DNA from: Shewanella nanhaiensis
Lineage (GTDB): Bacteria; Pseudomonadota; Gammaproteobacteria; Enterobacterales; Shewanellaceae
DNA length: 64,000 bases
Direction: 5' to 3'
Assembly: GCF_019457885.1 (NCBI RefSeq)
Contig: NZ_JAHZST010000006.1
Coordinates: forward strand, 267,969-331,968
Positions 18,260-28,037 of this stretch are shown one piece after another (position 1 is the stretch's first letter; each line of letters begins with the position of its first letter). The position numbers were made by a program, and so were the translations under genes. The notes under the pieces are model-generated. The model searched no databases. It was not told the origin of the DNA and saw nothing but the letters and a program-made list of their open reading frames with translations.

Positions 18260-20449
18260 CTAATCCACCCAGTGCAGCACATCACGTATCACTGACCAAC
18301 GTGGTTTATCCTCAATAGCCCCTTGCCCTAACATCCAATAGTTATAGATCGCATCTTGATGGCCATCGACCTTACGTAATTTTTGCCAGTTATTAACATA
18401 GTTAAGTAAGGATTGATTGTTCTGAGCCACAGCGTAGGCAACAGGGTAGCGGACACTGTTCTCAAGTATTGCGATACCATAGCCCGGAAAGAAGAGAGTC
18501 CAAGCAGAGCCTGCTTGAGCACTGATGACTACGGCATCATATTTATCATTTTTCTGTCTGAAAAAGTTCTTATAACCGGGAATTTTGACAAAGTTAAGGT
18601 TAGTGTACTTCCTCTTTGCCTCCTCGATAATATCGCTGTGCTCAACATAAGCTATGGTCATCTCCTCTAAAGATAAGATGCTCTCGGTGCTTTTAAATTG
18701 GTTAACCATATGATCGCGGGTAGCTATGGCTAGGTTTAGCTCAAGTACTGGCTCTGCATAGCTAAGTTTATCCATCTGCTCGATATCCATGGCTAAACCG
18801 GACATGGCGATATCGAAAAAGCCCGCTTTAAGTGATTGTGCCAGCTTATCTTTCTGGAAAGGGATAAATTCGATTTTCAGATCTAAGTCTTCAGCAAGCT
18901 TAGTTGCCATTGCACTATCAAAGCCCACTAACTGACCCGCGTTGTTGTAGTAGCTAAAGGGAACGTTACTAGGAATATAGCCGACTCTCAAAGTGCCTCT
19001 TGCACGAATTGTCTGCAGATCGGCAATGGGGTGGGTGGGAGTCTTACCTAATTGCGGGAACTGCCTCTCTACAGTAGTCGGTACCTTATCGGCAACTTGC
19101 ATATTGGCAATAACGCCGCTGGTGATCTCTGGACTATGGATAAACATCCCCATACCAACACGCAATAGTACAATAATGATAGCGGTTCCAGCTGCGATAC
19201 CTAGGCCCATTTTTATAAGTCTGGGAGGAGAGAGCTTGAGGCAACCGTGAAATAGCGCCGCTGTCAGTAGTGTCAGGGTAAACAGGTTCATTACTGCGGC
19301 AATAGAGTTAAATTTTCCGGTAATAAAACCTGACATCACAAATAACTGGAAGAGATCTGAGGGAAGATGAACCAGATCAAGCATAAATGGGATCGCCACA
19401 TAGACACTGCCAAACAGCGACAATAGCCCACTGATAGAGAGCGAAGGAATAGCACTGATATCTACTGGAGTACCGTTAAACCAACCTGCGAAAAAAACAA
19501 ATAGGATAACCGTTAGCTTACCTATATTGGGGAAAGTGAAAGCGATAGGCACTAAGATCTCAATCAAGGTTGCACCATCTTCAGTGAGCTGATTATGCTC
19601 CGCCATTATCTGCTTACACTCTTCGATAATCACAGGGATAACAATAAAGATATTACCTGTAGCGAAAGCCGTCACTATCCCCGCTTTCGCTATGCTAAGG
19701 GCCTGGTGAAAGGTGATGGGGGTTAGGGAGGAGACTATCCAAGGCAAGATCCAAAATGTCAGCAGCAAACAGAGCACAAAATAGCTGATAAGGTAGACCT
19801 GCATACTGGCAAACTCATCCACTCCCATTGTGCCGGCAGCCGATGCTGACATGGCAAAAATACCGATAGGCAGTACCTTTACCAGACCTCGAGTGATGCG
19901 GGAGAAGATCTCACCGCTGGTGTGCATAAAGGTTAATATCTGCTGTTTATGCTCCCCCTCCATGCCGATCAACGCTAAGCCCATGGCGATACTAAAGACC
20001 ACCATAGCGGGGACATACCCTGCAGCCATCGACTCGAATGGGTTAGAGGGAATATAGAGCTTAAAATAGTCTATGGCTGTAGCAGGCTCTATGCTGCTGG
20101 TACTGAAGAATGAGGCGGATTCTACAAAGGGGAAGGAGAGTGGCATCAGTGCAATAGTCACTAAAGCCAAAAGCCAGAGTAGAAGCATAATAAGACCCGC
20201 ACGACTAAAGATAAGGGTAGCTGTACTCTTTTTCAGCTTACCTATGCCGCCAATGAGTGAGACCAAGATATAAGGAAGCACAGTCATCTGCATCAATAAA
20301 ATAACGGCATTACCTATGGTGCTTAACCAACCAACAGACTCACCGAAAAAGATCCCAACGCCGAAACCGATAAACATGGCGACTAACATCTGAGATGAGC
20401 TAGTCATGGTAAAGAGTTTTTTTATCACTTTAAAAAGTCCATATATCAA
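18260..20449 (-). CDS. Dicarboxylate/amino-acid:cation symporter fused to a periplasmic solute-binding (SBP_bac_3) domain
   Basis: 729 residues. The N-terminal 420 or so form a DAACS/GltP-type symporter with many membrane segments. After a last membrane helix (about 405-430) comes a family 3 solute-binding domain (about 480-725), starting GTLRVGYIPSNVPFSYYN and including LVGFDSAMATKLAEDL. Both parts are in one frame, so the binding domain would be tethered on the periplasmic side. Likely substrates are acidic amino acids or C4-dicarboxylates. The start is uncertain: TTG at 20449 or ATG at 20407; neither has a good SD. The gene is alone, downstream of a LysR gene on the same strand. Confidence 0.85.
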   Translation of the reverse strand: MIYGLFKVIKKLFTMTSSSQMLVAMFIGFGVGIFFGESVGWLSTIGNAVILLMQMTVLPYILVSLIGGIGKLKKSTATLIFSRAGLIMLLLWLLALVTIALMPLSFPFVESASFFSTSSIEPATAIDYFKLYIPSNPFESMAAGYVPAMVVFSIAMGLALIGMEGEHKQQILTFMHTSGEIFSRITRGLVKVLPIGIFAMSASAAGTMGVDEFASMQVYLISYFVLCLLLTFWILPWIVSSLTPITFHQALSIAKAGIVTAFATGNIFIVIPVIIEECKQIMAEHNQLTEDGATLIEILVPIAFTFPNIGKLTVILFVFFAGWFNGTPVDISAIPSLSISGLLSLFGSVYVAIPFMLDLVHLPSDLFQLFVMSGFITGKFNSIAAVMNLFTLTLLTAALFHGCLKLSPPRLIKMGLGIAAGTAIIIVLLRVGMGMFIHSPEITSGVIANMQVADKVPTTVERQFPQLGKTPTHPIADLQTIRARGTLRVGYIPSNVPFSYYNNAGQLVGFDSAMATKLAEDLDLKIEFIPFQKDKLAQSLKAGFFDIAMSGLAMDIEQMDKLSYAEPVLELNLAIATRDHMVNQFKSTESILSLEEMTIAYVEHSDIIEEAKRKYTNLNFVKIPGYKNFFRQKNDKYDAVVISAQAGSAWTLFFPGYGIAILENSVRYPVAYAVAQNNQSLLNYVNNWQKLRKVDGHQDAIYNYWMLGQGAIEDKPRWSVIRDVLHWVD

Positions 20450-20530
20450 GCTGAAATATCATCGATGTGAACTCTGTGATTAGAGTGTCAATATATCAAT
20501 GAATGTGCTGTCACATGCTAACATATTCTA

Positions 20531-21442
20531 TTAGTTGGTTTTTGATTGAGGAAGTCGCTCGACGACCAAATCGATAAAGGCCCTGACCTTAGGTGATAGA
20601 TGCTTACGGCTTGGGTAAACCACAAACACATCTATGTCTGTCGTTGGGTACTCGGGAAAGAGGATCTCAAGCTGGCGTGTCTCTAGGGTGTCTTGCAGAT
20701 AGAACTCAGGTAAGCGGCAGATCCCTAAGCCATCTAAGGTCATTGCAAACTCCATCTCACCGCTATTACAAAGAACTTTTTGTCGAACATCGACGAAAAA
20801 GCTCTTACCTTGCTTGTCGCTATAGTGCCAACGTGTGGGTAGCTTTAGGTTGGAGTAACAAAGGCAGTTATGTTTAGCTAACTCTTGAGGGTGATAGGGT
20901 CGCCCATGTTTGGAAAGGTACTCTGGCGTTGCTACTGTGTAGGCTTTGCAAGAGTATATCTTACGGCAGATTAGACTAGATTCATCTAAGTTCTCAGAGG
21001 CTCGAATCACTAAGTCATAGCCTTCGCTTATGACATCGACGCGGCGATCATTAAGATCTAACTCTAAATTTACATTGGGGTAATTCAACATATACTGGCT
21101 CAATATAGGCCGCAGATAGTTATTGGCAAACCCCACGGGGCTGCTGATTTTTAAATGCCCCTTTGGACTGACATCATGTTGAGTGATGAGTTGAACCGCT
21201 TGCTCTGCGTCCTGAACAAGTTGAAGGCACTGTTGATGGTAGGCTTGTCCCTCTGGGGTTAATCCAATAGAGCGTGTTGTTCGGTTAAGCAGTCTTACCC
21301 CTAGGCGACTTTCAAGCTTGTTCACCTCTTTGCTGATGTAAGAGGTGGAATGCCCTAAGGCTTCGGCCGCCGCAGAGAAGCCACCACTTTTGACCACCTG
21401 AGTGAAGATCACTACGCCATCAAATAGTTTATTCATAGTCAT
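20531..21442 (-). CDS. LysR-family transcriptional regulator
   Basis: About 303 residues from ATG at 21442 (a second ATG is two codons in). The N-terminal winged HTH (about 1-65) reads VVKSGGFSAAAEALGHSTSYISKEVNKLE, and the LysR substrate-binding domain covers about 90-295. It is of the CrgA/AaeR-like subgroup that is often divergent from quinone or FMN reductases. Here it is divergent from the NADPH-dependent FMN reductase at 21583, with a 140-bp shared promoter region, so that gene is a likely target. The symporter fusion 80 bp downstream may also be linked. Confidence 0.9.
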   Translation of the reverse strand: MTMNKLFDGVVIFTQVVKSGGFSAAAEALGHSTSYISKEVNKLESRLGVRLLNRTTRSIGLTPEGQAYHQQCLQLVQDAEQAVQLITQHDVSPKGHLKISSPVGFANNYLRPILSQYMLNYPNVNLELDLNDRRVDVISEGYDLVIRASENLDESSLICRKIYSCKAYTVATPEYLSKHGRPYHPQELAKHNCLCYSNLKLPTRWHYSDKQGKSFFVDVRQKVLCNSGEMEFAMTLDGLGICRLPEFYLQDTLETRQLEILFPEYPTTDIDVFVVYPSRKHLSPKVRAFIDLVVERLPQSKTN

Positions 21443-21582
21443 ATGGAAATAGTCTTTATGAATTGAGGTTATTAATCTTAATTGAGTGTTAATATACACT
21501 GCTTCTCATTGAGTTGTTAGTTGTCGTTCACTGACAGCAGCTCGTCTTTTAAATGAATTATGACTAATTAAGAGAGAAGCCC

Positions 21583-22104
21583 ATGAAACTATTAGCCCTT
21601 GCTGCCAGCAGCAGCTCAAAATCTATCAATAAACAACTTGCTACTTACGCTGCCTCACTTGTTGAAGGAGCCGATGTAGAGGTACTCGATATTAATGATT
21701 ATGAGATGCCACTTTTCAGTCAAGATAGGGAGGATGAGTTAGGTCACCCTGAACTGGCACAGCAGTTTTTTGCCAAAATAGGCGAAGTCGATGGCATTAT
21801 CATCTCATTCGCTGAGCACAATGGCTCATACACGGCCGCTTACAAGAACCTGTTTGATTGGACCTCTCGTATCGATCAAAAAGTATTTCAAAACAAACCT
21901 ATGGTACTACTTTCGACCTCTCCAGGGCCTGGTGGCGCCAATACCGTATTAACGGCTGCAAAAGGTTCAGCACCACACTTTGCTGGTGATGTTAAAGCGA
22001 GCCTATCTATCCCGAGTTTCTTTGATAACTTTGATATGGAAGCCGGTAAACTGCGTAATGAAGAATTAAAGCAAGCTTTGTATGATGCGGTGAATAAGCT
22101 TTAA
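21583..22104 (+). CDS. NAD(P)H-dependent FMN reductase family protein
   Basis: 173 residues with a flavodoxin-like fold: the FMN phosphate loop at ALAASSSSKSINKQLA (about 5-20), the SFAEHNGSYTAAYKNLFDW segment (about 84-102) and the LLSTSPGPGGA loop (about 118). These features match the ArsH/ChrR/YieF-type FMN_red family, which reduces quinones, chromate or azo compounds with NAD(P)H. The ATG follows an AGAGAAG SD. It is divergent from a LysR regulator, which probably controls it. Natural substrate not visible. Confidence 0.88.
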   Translation: MKLLALAASSSSKSINKQLATYAASLVEGADVEVLDINDYEMPLFSQDREDELGHPELAQQFFAKIGEVDGIIISFAEHNGSYTAAYKNLFDWTSRIDQKVFQNKPMVLLSTSPGPGGANTVLTAAKGSAPHFAGDVKASLSIPSFFDNFDMEAGKLRNEELKQALYDAVNKL

Positions 22105-22122
22105 TATTTACATATCAAGTTG

Positions 22123-22152
22123 AAAAAAACCGCTTAGGCGTTAACTAAGCGG
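22123..22152 (-). terminator. Terminator for the porin/TRAP transcript
   Basis: On the minus strand the stem CCGCTTA / TAAGCGG is followed by seven T's (A's on the + strand at 22123-22129). It lies 85 bp after the porin stop and just behind the convergent FMN reductase gene. Confidence 0.75.
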
Positions 22153-22235
22153 TAACATGAAGTTTCATGTTAAAAGCAAGGTTGGGAGACCTTGGATGGA
22201 ATCTCTAGCCCATTTCAAATGGGTAAAGCCTAGAT

Positions 22236-23270
22236 TTACAAAGCATATTTCACTGAGAACTGCAGGTAAGTTGAGTCTGCATCGGCATCACTGACCTCAT
22301 AATTACCGATCTCTATCCCTGTCCACAGGTGTGGCGTGAGCTGTTTAATCAGGTTTACTCCCCACATCTGTCTCTCTCTATTTTGAATGTCGGTTTCTGC
22401 ATGACCGTAAAAGAGGGTGCTGCGATAACTCTCACTCCAGAAATGACGGTAGGCGGCGTAAAAGGCCGTGGTCTCTTCCGGTACGCTAGTGTCACCATCA
22501 GGAATAATATCTGTGGTCAGCCCCGGTGCCACATACCTGCCTGACTCTCCAACATTGACCTGAAAACGAAAATCATCCCTTTCTCCAATTAACAACTTAC
22601 CGTAAAGGTTAAATGCGGCAGTGGTTTTATCTATGCCATCGCTGTCAAGTTGACGGACTAATGCGGCAACCCCAATCTCTCCCCAATCAGCTTTATGTAT
22701 GTAGCGTCCAACAATATCGGGAATAGCATCATTCTTGTTGTCGGCGCCAGTTGTTTCTGGATTTTCCAATGCGAACTGAAAGCCACCATAGGTGTAGCGG
22801 ATCTGAGTTTGACGAATAAAGGCTTCACCGACATGGGGGCCACCAAAATCTAAGGTCTCAGGAATCGCTGTCAGTGGCATGAAGGTTGACCATGTTTGAC
22901 CTACAAGCCAGTTGTCATATTTGATAAAGGCGTGACGTAATCTTGGGTCGTAGTTATTGACGATCGCCTCGCTGCCATCGGAGCCGTAAAAATCCATCTC
23001 CACAAATCCCATCACCTTGCCATGGGTGTAGCTGGCGTTAAATCTTGACTCTCGCATGGTGAAGTTAGTTTGTGATGAGTCTTCACCTGTAGCGCCCGAT
23101 GCTATCCAAAATGGGCGATAAGGCACTTCGCCGGATACGTGGCGGACATCAGCTTTAAGATACCCTCCGAATTTGAGCTTATTGTCTTCACCGAGATCAA
23201 ACTCGAAAGCTGCGTAACTCGAACTGCTAAAGAGTCCTAATGTGATGAGGGCTAATGTTGAAGTTTTCAT
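22236..23270 (-). CDS. DcaP-family trimeric outer-membrane porin
   Basis: 344 residues with a signal peptide (about 1-20, SSYAA). The mature start FEFDLGEDNKLKFGGYLKADVRHVSG, then RESRFNASYTHGKVMGFVEMDFYGS and LRHAFIKYDNWLVGQTWSTFM, are the hallmark blocks of DcaP-like porins. A C-terminal beta-strand ending in an aromatic-poor YAL closes the barrel. DcaP porins admit negatively charged small molecules such as dicarboxylates. It is the last gene of the TRAP cluster, 34 bp after dctM, so it likely passes the TRAP substrate through the outer membrane. Confidence 0.88.
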   Translation of the reverse strand: MKTSTLALITLGLFSSSSYAAFEFDLGEDNKLKFGGYLKADVRHVSGEVPYRPFWIASGATGEDSSQTNFTMRESRFNASYTHGKVMGFVEMDFYGSDGSEAIVNNYDPRLRHAFIKYDNWLVGQTWSTFMPLTAIPETLDFGGPHVGEAFIRQTQIRYTYGGFQFALENPETTGADNKNDAIPDIVGRYIHKADWGEIGVAALVRQLDSDGIDKTTAAFNLYGKLLIGERDDFRFQVNVGESGRYVAPGLTTDIIPDGDTSVPEETTAFYAAYRHFWSESYRSTLFYGHAETDIQNRERQMWGVNLIKQLTPHLWTGIEIGNYEVSDADADSTYLQFSVKYAL

Positions 23271-23304
23271 ATCTATCTCCTTATTTTATTTTTAGTTTCG
23301 CTTT

Positions 23305-24600
23305 TTAACTCAATCGACTAAGGCCAAATAGTTCTGGGAAGAAAACCAGAAGAGCCAGAATTAACATCTGTATGGCGATAAAGGGCAGCACGCCTTTGTA
23401 GATCGCTAATGTCTTAATTTGTGGTGGCGCGACTCCCTTGAGGTAAAACAGACTGAAGCCAAAGGGAGGCGTTAAAAATGAGGTTTGTAGGTTCATGGCG
23501 ATAAGAATGGCGAGCCAGTTCATATTGAGTCCCAACGAGAGGGCTATCGGGGTCAAAATTGGCACTATGATGAAGGCGATCTCAATGAAATCGATGAAGA
23601 AACCTAAGATAAAAATGGTGAGCATGGCGATAAGTACAAATGTCCATTGGGCGTTTGGCAACGAGACAAAAAACTCCTCAACGATGGACTCTCCTCCGCT
23701 ATAGCTAAACACCATAGAAAATGCTGTGGCGCCGATAAGCACGGCAAACACCATAGAGGAGACCTTGACGGTTTCCAGTGCGCTGTCAAAAAGGAGTTTG
23801 AACTTGAACTTGCCATAGATGAGTGCCAGCAATAGGGCGCCAACGCCACCCAGAGCGGAAGACTCTGTGGGAGTTGCCAGTCCTGAATAGATAGAGCCCA
23901 AAACCGCAACGATGAGAAATAGCGGTGGAATAATCAGTTTCAAGCACTTGATAACCATGGTCAGGTTAGGCTCATCAAGCTCATTTTTTATGGGCGGTGC
24001 AATACTGGGTTTGATGTTGACTATGGCTAAGATATAGATGAGATAAGCACTCACCAGTATCAAGGAGGGCAGAAGCGCTGCGGTGAACAGATCGCCAACA
24101 GGCAGTCCCATTACATCTCCGAGGATGATTAAGATAATCGAAGGGGGAACGATTTGACCTAAAGTGCCTGCTGCACAAATAATGCCTGTGGCTAATTTCG
24201 GATCATATCTATGCTTGAGCATCACTGGCAGGGATATTACCCCCATGGCAACCACACTGGCGCCAACCACTCCCGTAGATGCCGCTAAAAATAGGCCGAC
24301 AATGATGGTCGATATTGCCAAGCCGCCTTTAAGTCCTCCAAAGAGTTTCCCCATGGACTCAAGCAGCTCTTCAGCCAAATTAGTCTTCTGCAATACGATC
24401 CCCATAAAGATAAACAGGGGAACTGCCATCAAAATGGTGTTTTGCATCGTGCTCATAATTCTAAATGGCATAAATGCGAATAGATCGATGCCGAGCACTA
24501 AGATCCCGATAGCCATAGAGACGCCAGCAAAGGTAAATGCAATGGGGAAGCCAAAGAAGATGGCGATCATCGCGATAATAAAGAGTGCTAAACCTGTCAT
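23305..24600 (-). CDS. TRAP transporter large permease, DctM type
   Basis: 431 residues, almost all hydrophobic with about 11-12 membrane segments, the usual DctM size. The typical blocks GIVLQKTNLAEELLESMGKLFGGLKGGLAISTIIVG and TLGQIVPPSIILIILGDV are visible; both are split here only for reference and belong to residues about 66-185. It forms the Na+-coupled transport channel with DctQ. Its ATG overlaps the dctQ stop by one base (TAATG), so translation is coupled. The porin follows 34 bp downstream. Confidence 0.94.
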   Translation of the reverse strand: MTGLALFIIAMIAIFFGFPIAFTFAGVSMAIGILVLGIDLFAFMPFRIMSTMQNTILMAVPLFIFMGIVLQKTNLAEELLESMGKLFGGLKGGLAISTIIVGLFLAASTGVVGASVVAMGVISLPVMLKHRYDPKLATGIICAAGTLGQIVPPSIILIILGDVMGLPVGDLFTAALLPSLILVSAYLIYILAIVNIKPSIAPPIKNELDEPNLTMVIKCLKLIIPPLFLIVAVLGSIYSGLATPTESSALGGVGALLLALIYGKFKFKLLFDSALETVKVSSMVFAVLIGATAFSMVFSYSGGESIVEEFFVSLPNAQWTFVLIAMLTIFILGFFIDFIEIAFIIVPILTPIALSLGLNMNWLAILIAMNLQTSFLTPPFGFSLFYLKGVAPPQIKTLAIYKGVLPFIAIQMLILALLVFFPELFGLSRLS

Positions 24601-25112
24601 TATTTTGCCTCCACTAGTGAGCCAAGCAGGACTGATACTTCACCGATTAACCGGTATATCCCTGCGATGATCACGAAGACAAAGGAGAGTGGAATGACTG
24701 ACTTTATGATCCAGAAGTAACTGAGTCCGCCGGGATCTGGGCTTTTCTCGCCGAGTTGGTAGGCATCCTCAACAAAAGCGGCACCGAAATAGATGATAAG
24801 TAGGCTAAAGGGGAATACCGTGATGAGTACCCCTAAGATGTTGATCATAGCTTGAGTTTTTCGGCTTAGGTTGTCGTAGAAGATATCTACCCTTACATGC
24901 CCATCCTCCTTCAGTGTGTAGCCTATTCCGAACATAAACATGGCGGAGAATAGGTGCCACTCCAGCTCTTGCATCGCAATGGAGATGTTATTGAATAGGT
25001 AGCGCATCACAACGTCATAAAAGACATTAAATAACATCAAAATCATTAAAATGGCGCAGAGATAACCTAAGCTATCCAGTAGTTTACCGAGTAGAGTATG
25101 TGTTTTTTTCAT
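24600..25112 (-). CDS. TRAP transporter small permease, DctQ type
   Basis: 170 residues with four membrane segments, the standard DctQ layout. The motif MQELEWHLFSAMFMFGIGYTL (split across residues about 42-62) contains the conserved Glu-Trp pair of the family, and KEDGHVRVDIFYD follows it. It partners DctM in a TRAP importer. It lies 105 bp after dctP, with a hairpin in the gap, and overlaps dctM by one base. Confidence 0.93.
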   Translation of the reverse strand: MKKTHTLLGKLLDSLGYLCAILMILMLFNVFYDVVMRYLFNNISIAMQELEWHLFSAMFMFGIGYTLKEDGHVRVDIFYDNLSRKTQAMINILGVLITVFPFSLLIIYFGAAFVEDAYQLGEKSPDPGGLSYFWIIKSVIPLSFVFVIIAGIYRLIGEVSVLLGSLVEAK

Positions 25113-25187
25113 ACGACTTTTCTTATATTTATGGCCGAGTAGGCACTGAATGCCGAGCTAAGGTAAAGTCAGAGCTCTTTAGTAAAT

Positions 25188-25209
25188 GGGCTTGAAACGC
25201 ATCAAGCCC
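25188..25209 (-). other. Intercistronic hairpin between dctP and dctQ
   Basis: The perfect 8-bp stem GGGCTTGA / TCAAGCCC with a 6-nt loop starts 9 bp after the dctP stop. It has no T tract, so partial termination or 3'-end protection of the dctP mRNA is more likely than full termination. Such an arrangement would give more binding protein than permease. Confidence 0.65.
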
Positions 25210-25217
25210 TTCAGTCG

Positions 25218-26285
25218 TTACTGGCTAATTTCCAGATAGGTTTGATCAGATATTTGTGTCCATGGACGTGTTATCTCTTGATAACGTTCCTGTGACTCGA
25301 TGATCGCTTTTGTAAGCGGGTCTTGCTGTTTGAACTGCTCTATTAAATCGTTATTGGCTTGTTGCAGCTTGAGCATGATGCTTGCTGGGAAGGTCTTTAT
25401 CTGGATCTCTGGGTGCTCTTTCGCTATTTTTTCAAGGTTGATGGCGTTTTCATGCATCGATTGAGCATACATGTCATAGGCAGAAGCTCGCATGGCGATA
25501 GTTAAGATAGCTTGCAGATCGTTTGGCAGCGTATTAAAGGCTTTCTCATTCACTAGAAACTGCAGCTCAGTCGCGGGTTCATGCCAGCCTGTGTAATAAA
25601 AGGGAGCAACCTTTTGAAAGCCCATGCGTAAGTCCAGTGATGGTCCTACCCACTCCAAAGCATCGATAGTATTTCGCTCAAGTGCAGTATATAGCTCACC
25701 TGCTGGGATATTGACTGGGCTTGCACCTAGTTTAGATATCACCTCTCCGGCAAAACCTGGGATCCGCATCTTAAGGCCTTGCAGATCATCTACCGACTTG
25801 ATCTCTTTACGAAACCAGCCACCCATTTGATTACCAGTATTGCCACCCGGGAAGGAGAGGAGTCCATAGGGCCCGTAGACCTCCTGCATTAGCTCCATGC
25901 CGCCGCCATAGTAAAACCAAGCGTACTGTTCGGTTGCGGTCATGCCAAAGGGTCTGGTTGTAAAGAACATGGTTTTGAGATCTTTTCCCTTCCAATAATA
26001 GGAAGCTGAGTGGCCCATCTGATATTGTCCTGCTCGAACCATATCGAAGATGCCTAGAGGGGCTTTGTGTTTATTTTTGGAATCAATAGAGATAATTAGG
26101 CGGCCGTTAGACATCTCTTTAACCCGCTGTGCCATGCTTTTCACTGTGTCGCCAAATACTGGAAAATCCTTTGGCCAGGTTTCAGCTAATCGCCAGCGAT
26201 AGGTTTTCTTTTCATCAGCGATTGAGTTGCTAGATGCTAAAAGTAGCGTTGAGATAATGAGTGTCGCAGATAGGAGTTTGAACAT
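25218..26285 (-). CDS. TRAP transporter substrate-binding protein, DctP family
   Basis: 355 residues with a signal peptide (about 1-23, SNSIADE). The DctP fold shows in TYRWRLAETWPKDFPVFGDTV, the conserved ligand-binding Arg in LKMRIPGFAGEV (about 173) and the NTIDALEWVGPSLD block (about 208-222). The Arg normally salt-bridges a substrate carboxylate, which points to an organic acid. The sequence GGNTGNQMGGWFRKEI and the EWVGP motif resemble the subgroup that binds alpha-keto or sugar-acid ligands, but specificity cannot be settled by reading. It is the first gene of the TRAP-porin operon and divergent from the histidine kinase at 26652. Confidence 0.92.
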   Translation of the reverse strand: MFKLLSATLIISTLLLASSNSIADEKKTYRWRLAETWPKDFPVFGDTVKSMAQRVKEMSNGRLIISIDSKNKHKAPLGIFDMVRAGQYQMGHSASYYWKGKDLKTMFFTTRPFGMTATEQYAWFYYGGGMELMQEVYGPYGLLSFPGGNTGNQMGGWFRKEIKSVDDLQGLKMRIPGFAGEVISKLGASPVNIPAGELYTALERNTIDALEWVGPSLDLRMGFQKVAPFYYTGWHEPATELQFLVNEKAFNTLPNDLQAILTIAMRASAYDMYAQSMHENAINLEKIAKEHPEIQIKTFPASIMLKLQQANNDLIEQFKQQDPLTKAIIESQERYQEITRPWTQISDQTYLEISQ

Positions 26286-26651
26286 CTTGGTGTCCCATAA
26301 TCAAATTAGTGAACTGCCAAGTTAGTTATTTTTTTAAAGGCTAGATATTCGTTTTACTACTGAGCCATCTAAGGGTTTTTACGTAGTTGTTCTTAGTTTT
26401 TCTCGTAATGTTCCCTCTGTCTAAGCCTCTTTAATCGGATTGAGCATAGAAAAGACAAATTTTTTATAGATAAAACTCAACTGGCTTATCATTTTTTAAA
26501 ACAATAATTTACCTTTCTGTAACATTGCTCTGCGGTATTTGTTAGTGCTGAAATATCACTCTGTAAAATCGGGTTAGGTTGAAATTTACTCTGGCTAGTG
26601 CACTAATATTAAGACAATAACAAAATAAAAATATTTCAATGGGACCCAGTT
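26286..26651. promoter_or_regulatory. Shared divergent promoter region of the TRAP operon and the sensor kinase
   Basis: An AT-rich 366-bp region between divergent genes, with no gene inside. The NarL-type regulator encoded downstream of the kinase is the most likely to bind here. I saw no clear long inverted repeat or sigma-54 motif. Confidence 0.4.
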
Positions 26652-28034
26652 TTGGACTTCAAACAGAAGATTATTGCACTCAGTATTCTTCCGCTAGTGC
26701 TCTCAATGCTGATTATTGTTTTGGCGTTACATTATCAATCTGAACTCTTATCGGAGCAGAGTGGGGCATCTTATCGAGAGAAGATCCTTGAGTTAAGAAA
26801 GCAGCAGCTGCAATCAAATATCGAGCTAGCGATGGGAGCGATTAGCCATATTTATCAGACTGCCAGTGAGGAGGACTTGCTTGCCCAGAAGCAGGTTGCT
26901 GAGATCCTTAATACCTTGCAACACGGCGATGATGGCTACTTTTTCGTTTATAGCGACAGAGGCGTCAATATTGTTCATCCTCGTCAGCCTTATCGTGTCG
27001 GCAAAGATCTATGGGATTGGGTTGATGTGTCCGGTAATCCCTTAATTCAGATCTTGATCTCCAATGCGCAGCAAGGGGGCGGTTTTCATGAATATCTGTG
27101 GGAGAAGCCTTCAACGGGGTTACTGGCTAAGAAGCTTGCTTACTCTGTCATGTTGGATAAATGGCGTTGGATGGTAGGAACTGGGATCTATATTGATGAT
27201 ATAGACCGAGATGTCGTGACGCTACAAAATGAGATTAATGGATATATTAATCAGACATTTGTAGTTATTTTTGTGTTAACGGTTGCTGGTGTTGTGGTGG
27301 TGTTTTTTTCCGGTCTTTTTCTGCAGGCAAGCGAGAGGAAATTGGCTGATGTAAAGCTTAAAGCCCTGACTAACCGTATTGTCGATACCCAGGAGGTTGA
27401 GCGTCAACGGGTCTCTAGAGAGCTACATGATGGCATTATTCAGATGTTAGTCTCGACAAAGTACGTGGTTGAAAATGCTATTTTTAGATTGGATAAAGGG
27501 GAGGTAGCCACTAAGGAGTTGACCCAATGTGAGCAGTATTTAGATGCGACGATTAATGATGTGCGTCGAATATCTAGGGATCTGCATCCAAACTTACTAG
27601 AGGATCATGGTTTATCTGCTGCGCTCTCGGCGTTAATTGAAGACTATCGAAATAGACTCAATATCGATATCGCTTTTGAGCCTCTTGCCATTAATAAATT
27701 ACTTCCCAGCGATGCAAGAACGACCCTGTACCGTATTGCACAAGAGGCACTGACTAATATTGAGCGCCATGCTCATGCTACAAAAGTCACAGTAAAAGTT
27801 AAGGTTAATGACGCTTGGTTTATTCTCTCAATCTCTGACAATGGAGCTGGTTTTGATACGCAGAAGTTAAGCCGGAATAAATCTCCATTTGTTGGAATTG
27901 GACTGAGAAATATGGCGGAGCGTATTAGCTACTTTAATGGCAGGCTCGATATTTACAGCGCGTCATCGGGGACTAAAGTCGTGGCCAAACTACCCAAAAA
28001 ACTACTCAAATACAGTAATTCAGAGAAGAGGTAG
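26652..28034 (+). CDS. Cache-domain sensor histidine kinase (NarL/UhpB type)
   Basis: 460 residues from a TTG start. Two membrane segments (about 8-27 and 203-224) flank a periplasmic Cache domain with the signature DDGYFFVYSDRG, HPRQPYRVGKDLW and WMVGTGIYIDDID. The kinase part has a HisKA_3 box with His259 in RELHDGIIQ and an HATPase with DNGAGFD and GIGLRNMAERI. Such sensors bind small organic acids outside the membrane. It is followed 3 bp later by its response regulator and sits between the TRAP operon and the kinase/aldolase operon, so it probably senses the substrate of this block. Confidence 0.92.
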   Translation: MDFKQKIIALSILPLVLSMLIIVLALHYQSELLSEQSGASYREKILELRKQQLQSNIELAMGAISHIYQTASEEDLLAQKQVAEILNTLQHGDDGYFFVYSDRGVNIVHPRQPYRVGKDLWDWVDVSGNPLIQILISNAQQGGGFHEYLWEKPSTGLLAKKLAYSVMLDKWRWMVGTGIYIDDIDRDVVTLQNEINGYINQTFVVIFVLTVAGVVVVFFSGLFLQASERKLADVKLKALTNRIVDTQEVERQRVSRELHDGIIQMLVSTKYVVENAIFRLDKGEVATKELTQCEQYLDATINDVRRISRDLHPNLLEDHGLSAALSALIEDYRNRLNIDIAFEPLAINKLLPSDARTTLYRIAQEALTNIERHAHATKVTVKVKVNDAWFILSISDNGAGFDTQKLSRNKSPFVGIGLRNMAERISYFNGRLDIYSASSGTKVVAKLPKKLLKYSNSEKR

Positions 28035-28037
28035 CCG

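Noticed and set aside
23604..24670. Several ORFs of 60-170 residues in other frames of dctM and dctQ
   Set aside because: All are shadows of hydrophobic TRAP permease genes; start sites lack SD sequences.
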